From contig CAKPJR010000048.1 of assembly GCA_934162925.1 (NCBI GenBank), forward strand, positions 1 to 8,569: DNA of 8,569 nt, given 5' to 3'. Both the position numbers and the translations under genes were made by a program. This DNA is from an uncultured Clostridia bacterium (lineage in GTDB: Bacteria > Bacillota > Clostridia > TANB77 > CAG-508). How positions within the stretch are numbered: the stretch's first letter is position 1; every line of letters begins with the position of its first letter. The notes beneath the pieces are model-generated. The model searched no databases. It was not told the DNA's origin and saw only the letters and a program-made list of their open reading frames with translations. Below, piece by piece: positions 6,109 through 8,569 of the stretch.

Positions 6109-7444
6109 TTATTCATCCCTATATCTTTCTATATTTACAAATTTGGTATAATTACCAAGCCATAATAGCTCTACTGTTCCTGTTGAACCTGCTCTATGTT
6201 TTGCCATTATTACTTCTGCTATATTTTTCTTTTCTGAATCTGGGTTATAATAGTCGTCTCTATATAAAAACATTACTATATCTGCATCTTGCTCAATTGC
6301 ACCAGATTCACGAAGGTCTGAAAGCATTGGTCTATGATCAGCTCTTTGTTCTGCTGCTCTTGATAACTGTGATAATGCTATTACTGGAACATCTAATTCT
6401 TTTGCAAGTATTTTTAAAGATCTACTTATTTCAGAAATTTCTTGCTCACGACTAGCATTTCTTTTTCCTGTCCCTTGAATTAATTGCAAATAATCTATTA
6501 CTATTAACCCTATATTTTTTTCTAATTTTAATTTTCTACATTTTGCTCTTATTTCTGTTACAGTTATTCCCGGTGTATCATCTATATATATAGGAGCTTC
6601 TGACAAAGGCCCAAGTGCTGTTGCAAGCTTTACCCAGTCATCTTCTTCTATTTTTCCTGTTCTTACTTTGTTGCTATCTACCATTGCTTCACTACACAAT
6701 ATTCTGCTTACTAGCTGGCTTTTTGACATTTCTAGATTAAATATAACAACTGGTACTTTTGCTTGTACTGCTGCATTTGTCGCAATATTTAGTGCAAATG
6801 CAGATTTACCCATTGCTGGCCTTGCAGCAACTAATACTAAATCGGAGTTATGAAGTCCGTGCTGTTTTATAATCTAAATCTGCAAAGCCTGTTGGAATTC
6901 CTGTTATTGGTTCTTTTTGATTATACAGTTTTTCTATTTCCGCAAAACTTTCTACTAATATATCTTTTAAAGCGGAATAGCCCTTTTGATTTTTTCCCTG
7001 TGCTATTTCAAATATTTTTTTCTCTGCTTGGTCCATTATTGTGTCTAGATCTTCAGTCTCTGCATATCCTAAGTCTATTAGTTCATTTGATGCTTTTATT
7101 AGTCTTCTTAAAATAGATTTTTCTTCTACTATTCTTATATATTTATCTACGTTTGCAGTTGTAGGAACTCTATCTGGTAACATCGCTAAATATTCTAATC
7201 CACCAATTTGTTCAAACTTTCCCAAAAAAACCAACTCTGCTTTTACTGTTATTATATCTATCGGTTCTGCCCTATTATATAAGTTTACTATTGCTTCATA
7301 AATCAATTTATTATCTTGCCTATAAAAATCATCTTCTTTTAATACTTCTATTGCTTCCACTACAGCGTCTTTGTCTGTTAGCATGCTTCCAATTACAGCT
7401 TGTTCTGCCTCTATATCATGTGGTGGTACTTTTCCTAGGTCCAT
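6109..7444 (-). CDS. dnaB: replicative DNA helicase DnaB, with one +1 frame change
   Basis: DnaB is the hexameric helicase that unwinds DNA at the replication fork. The first frame (6848-7444) carries the N-terminal domain from 'VPPHDIEAEQAVIGSML' to 'GIPTGFADLDYKTA', then reads RTS and stops. Moving +1 at 6859 gives GLHNSDLVLVAARPA joined to the second frame. The combined protein is about 444 residues, normal for DnaB. Motifs present are the Walker A region ARPAMGKS (207-214), Walker B LIVIDY (about 313-318), 'SQLSRAAEQR' and the arginine-finger segment KHRAGSTG (R about 417). The C-terminal half has no ribosome binding site at its internal ATG, so two separate proteins are unlikely. The start is set by AGGAG nine bases upstream. 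It follows rplI by about 40 bases, a common Firmicute pairing, and probably shares its promoter. Confidence 0.93.
6856..6859 (-). other. +1 frame-change site in dnaB (CGGA)
   Basis: On the minus strand the frame reads GCA CGG ACT TCA TAA, stopping at 6848-6850. Omitting the C at 6859 gives GCA GGA CTT CAT AAC, i.e. AGLHNSDL, the sequence expected between the DnaB linker and its ATPase domain. The site has the same C-before-GGA form as the two in purN. Confidence 0.88.
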
Positions 7445-7486
7445 TTTATTTATCTCCTATCTTTTTTATAAATTGGAATTTGTTTA

Positions 7487-7933
7487 TTATTCTGCTACAA
7501 TATTTAACGTTAATTTTGCGTTTATTCCTTCTCCAAATTTAACATCTACAGAAAATCTTCCTATATTTTTTATTGTTTCTTTTAATACTATCTTCTTTTT
7601 ATCTATGTCTATATTTTGTTGTTTTTTTAGTTCTTGTGAAATTTCTTTTGCAGTTATTCCTCCAAATATTTTTCCATTTTCTCCTGCTTTTACATTTAAT
7701 GTTAATGTTATATTATTAATTTTTTCTGCTTGCTTTTTAAACTCTTCTATTTCTAAATTCTTTTTATGTGCTTGTGAAGCTTTTTTTGCTTGTAGCTTCA
7801 AAAGATTATCTTTCGTAGCTTCTAGTGCTAGATTTTTAGGGAACAAAAAATTTCTTGCATATCCATCATTTGCATTAATAATTTCATCTTTTTTACCAAC
7901 ATTTTTAATATCTTGTAATAATATAACTTTCAT
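7487..7933 (-). CDS. rplI: 50S ribosomal protein L9
   Basis: L9 binds 23S rRNA near the base of the L1 stalk and helps maintain translational fidelity and reading frame. The protein starts at the ATG at 7931-7933 (MKVILLQDIKNVG), not at an in-frame ATG 13 codons upstream: the family begins with MKVILL, and GAGGTG lies nine bases before this codon. The product is 148 residues, close to the usual length. The N-terminal domain shows the L9 signature around 'GKKDEIINANDGYARNF'. It is followed by the long charged connecting helix (about 41-75) and the C-terminal domain with 'GKIFGGITAKEI'. It heads the rplI-dnaB unit. L9 loss is known to increase frameshifting in E. coli; the gene looks intact here. 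Confidence 0.97.
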   Translation of the reverse strand: MKVILLQDIKNVGKKDEIINANDGYARNFLFPKNLALEATKDNLLKLQAKKASQAHKKNLEIEEFKKQAEKINNITLTLNVKAGENGKIFGGITAKEISQELKKQQNIDIDKKKIVLKETIKNIGRFSVDVKFGEGINAKLTLNIVAE

Positions 7934-7962
7934 AACTATATGCACCTCTTTAATTTTTTCAT

Positions 7963-7991
7963 ATTGTATCACAATTTTTTTATAAATACAA
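7963..7991 (-). promoter_or_regulatory. predicted promoter of rplI-dnaB (possibly also tilS)
   Basis: On the minus strand, TTGTAT (7986-7991), a 17-base spacer and TACAAT (7963-7968) lie about 30 bases upstream of the rplI start. No other convincing promoter appears before tilS, so one message may carry rplI, dnaB and tilS. Confidence 0.65.
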
Positions 7992-8022
7992 CTTTTATGT
8001 TGCTTCTACTTTTTTAGCAAGC

Positions 8023-8068
8023 GACTGAATGGAACAAATGGGGACAGACCCATTTGTTCCATTCAGTC
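8023..8068. repeat. perfect 20-bp palindrome with GGGACAGACCC centre (REP-like)
   Basis: The arms 8023-8042 and 8049-8068 are perfectly complementary, with loop GACAGA (8043-8048). No T-run follows, so it is not a typical terminator, and it sits between divergent promoters. Palindromes with a GGGGACAG-type core recur in many Firmicute genomes and resemble the REP elements associated with RAYT (IS200-like) transposases. No transposase is present here, so it would be a non-autonomous copy. Other copies in the genome cannot be checked from this window. Confidence 0.75.
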
Positions 8069-8118
8069 TTTATAATTTCAATATATTCTCTGGAATTTTT
8101 TGTGAATTAAAGTTTTTC

Positions 8119-8147
8119 TTGACGTGATTTGTAGATTAAATTATAAT
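8119..8147 (+). promoter_or_regulatory. strong predicted promoter of the DUF3440-like gene
   Basis: TTGACG (8119-8124), a 17-base spacer and a perfect TATAAT (8142-8147) give a near-consensus vegetative promoter. Transcription would start near 8154, only about 25 bases before the start codon. Confidence 0.8.
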
Positions 8148-8179
8148 CATAGGTAAAGAAAGGAAGTTTAATTTTACCT

Positions 8180-8569
8180 ATGCCTAAAGTATATTTAGAA
8201 AAAAATGTTTTAGATGCAGCATTTGAGCGTCTTGAAATCATTTTTAATAATTTTGACAATGTTTATTTTAGTCTCAGTGCTGGAAAAGACAGCTCTGTAA
8301 TGGTTCAATTAGCAAACATTGTTGCAAAACGTTTAAACAAAAAATTTGATGTTTTATATATTGACTTAGAAGGGCAATATCAAGCAACAATAAATCATTT
8401 ATATGAATTAAAACAGCTTTCACAAATACGCGATTTTTACCACATTGCACTTCCTCTTGCTTTAAGAAATGCTATTTCTGTATTGCAACCAAAGTGGATT
8501 TGCTGGGAAGAAGAAAGTAAAGACCTCTGGATTAGAGAAATGCCAAAAGACAGTATTAATATTCATAAT
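8180..8569 (+). CDS. PAPS reductase-like/DUF3440 (IbrA-like) protein, 5' part
   Basis: The frame is open from the ATG at 8180 to the window end (130 residues, no stop), so the gene is partial at its 3' end. AGGAAG (8161-8166) is a plausible, rather distant ribosome binding site. The PP-loop SLSAGKDSSVM (31-41) marks the ATP pyrophosphatase / PAPS reductase superfamily. The following 'VLYIDLEGQYQATI', 'ALPLALRNAISVLQPKWICW' and 'DLWIREMP' match the DUF3440 (IbrA-type) subfamily as I know it. IbrA-type genes often precede a ParB-like IbrB gene and are not sulfate-assimilation enzymes; their biochemical role is unsettled. The second loop glycine is Ala here. Codon use is richer in GAC, CAG, CTC and CGC than the core genes, and the gene follows a REP-like palindrome, which suggests transferred DNA. 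Confidence 0.8.
   Translation, partial: MPKVYLEKNVLDAAFERLEIIFNNFDNVYFSLSAGKDSSVMVQLANIVAKRLNKKFDVLYIDLEGQYQATINHLYELKQLSQIRDFYHIALPLALRNAISVLQPKWICWEEESKDLWIREMPKDSINIHN

Noticed and set aside
7934..7972. Upstream in-frame ATG extending L9 by 13 residues
   Set aside because: The extra residues (MIQYEKIKEVHIV) do not match the family, whose proteins begin MKVILL. The ribosome binding site also precedes the ATG at 7933, and the predicted -10 overlaps the extension.
1..8569. CRISPR array, tRNA or rRNA genes
   Set aside because: No regularly spaced repeats, and no tRNA or rRNA-like structured segment was recognised in either strand.

Overview
The window looks like chromosomal DNA of a low-GC Firmicute, most likely an anaerobic Clostridia-type organism. 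It is strongly AT-rich, has strong AGGAG-type ribosome binding sites and sigma-A-like promoters, and carries the rplI-dnaB and tilS/ftsH clusters typical of that phylum. Signal peptides and a sortase-like tail indicate a Gram-positive envelope. The species cannot be named from sequence alone.

Layout: (1) 48-616, plus strand: purN (purine synthesis), readable only through two +1 frame changes, ending in a bidirectional terminator. (2) 639-2879, minus strand: two independently transcribed surface or secreted proteins. One is a cohesin-like protein with a VPYTG/TM/basic tail. The other is an unrecognised secreted protein with SH3-like and Big2-like segments. Each has a recognisable promoter; the second has a clear terminator. 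(3) 3048-7933, minus strand, core genes in transcription order: rplI, dnaB, tilS, ftsH. A promoter precedes rplI and another precedes ftsH. dnaB needs one +1 frame change. tilS is short and lacks the usual C-terminal domain. The hpt gene often found between tilS and ftsH is absent. (4) 7934-8179: a divergent intergenic region with the rplI promoter, a perfect 20-bp palindrome with a GGGACAGACCC centre (REP/RAYT-like) and a near-consensus rightward promoter. (5) 8180-8569, plus strand: the 5' part of a PAPS-reductase-like/DUF3440 (IbrA-like) gene with different codon use, probably accessory DNA.

The most striking observation is that the three broken reading-frame sites are the same event. Each has a C directly before a conserved glycine GGA codon, so the zero-frame codon is CGG followed by A. 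By eye, CGG occurs in frame nowhere else in the coding sequence here; other arginines inspected are AGA, AGG, CGT or, in the accessory gene, CGC. One gene is dnaB, normally essential, and purN carries two such sites 46 bases apart. Either the assembly has a systematic C-before-GGA insertion error, or this organism makes +1 shifts (or four-base decoding) at CGGA, perhaps because CGG is an unassigned codon. The sequence alone cannot separate these.
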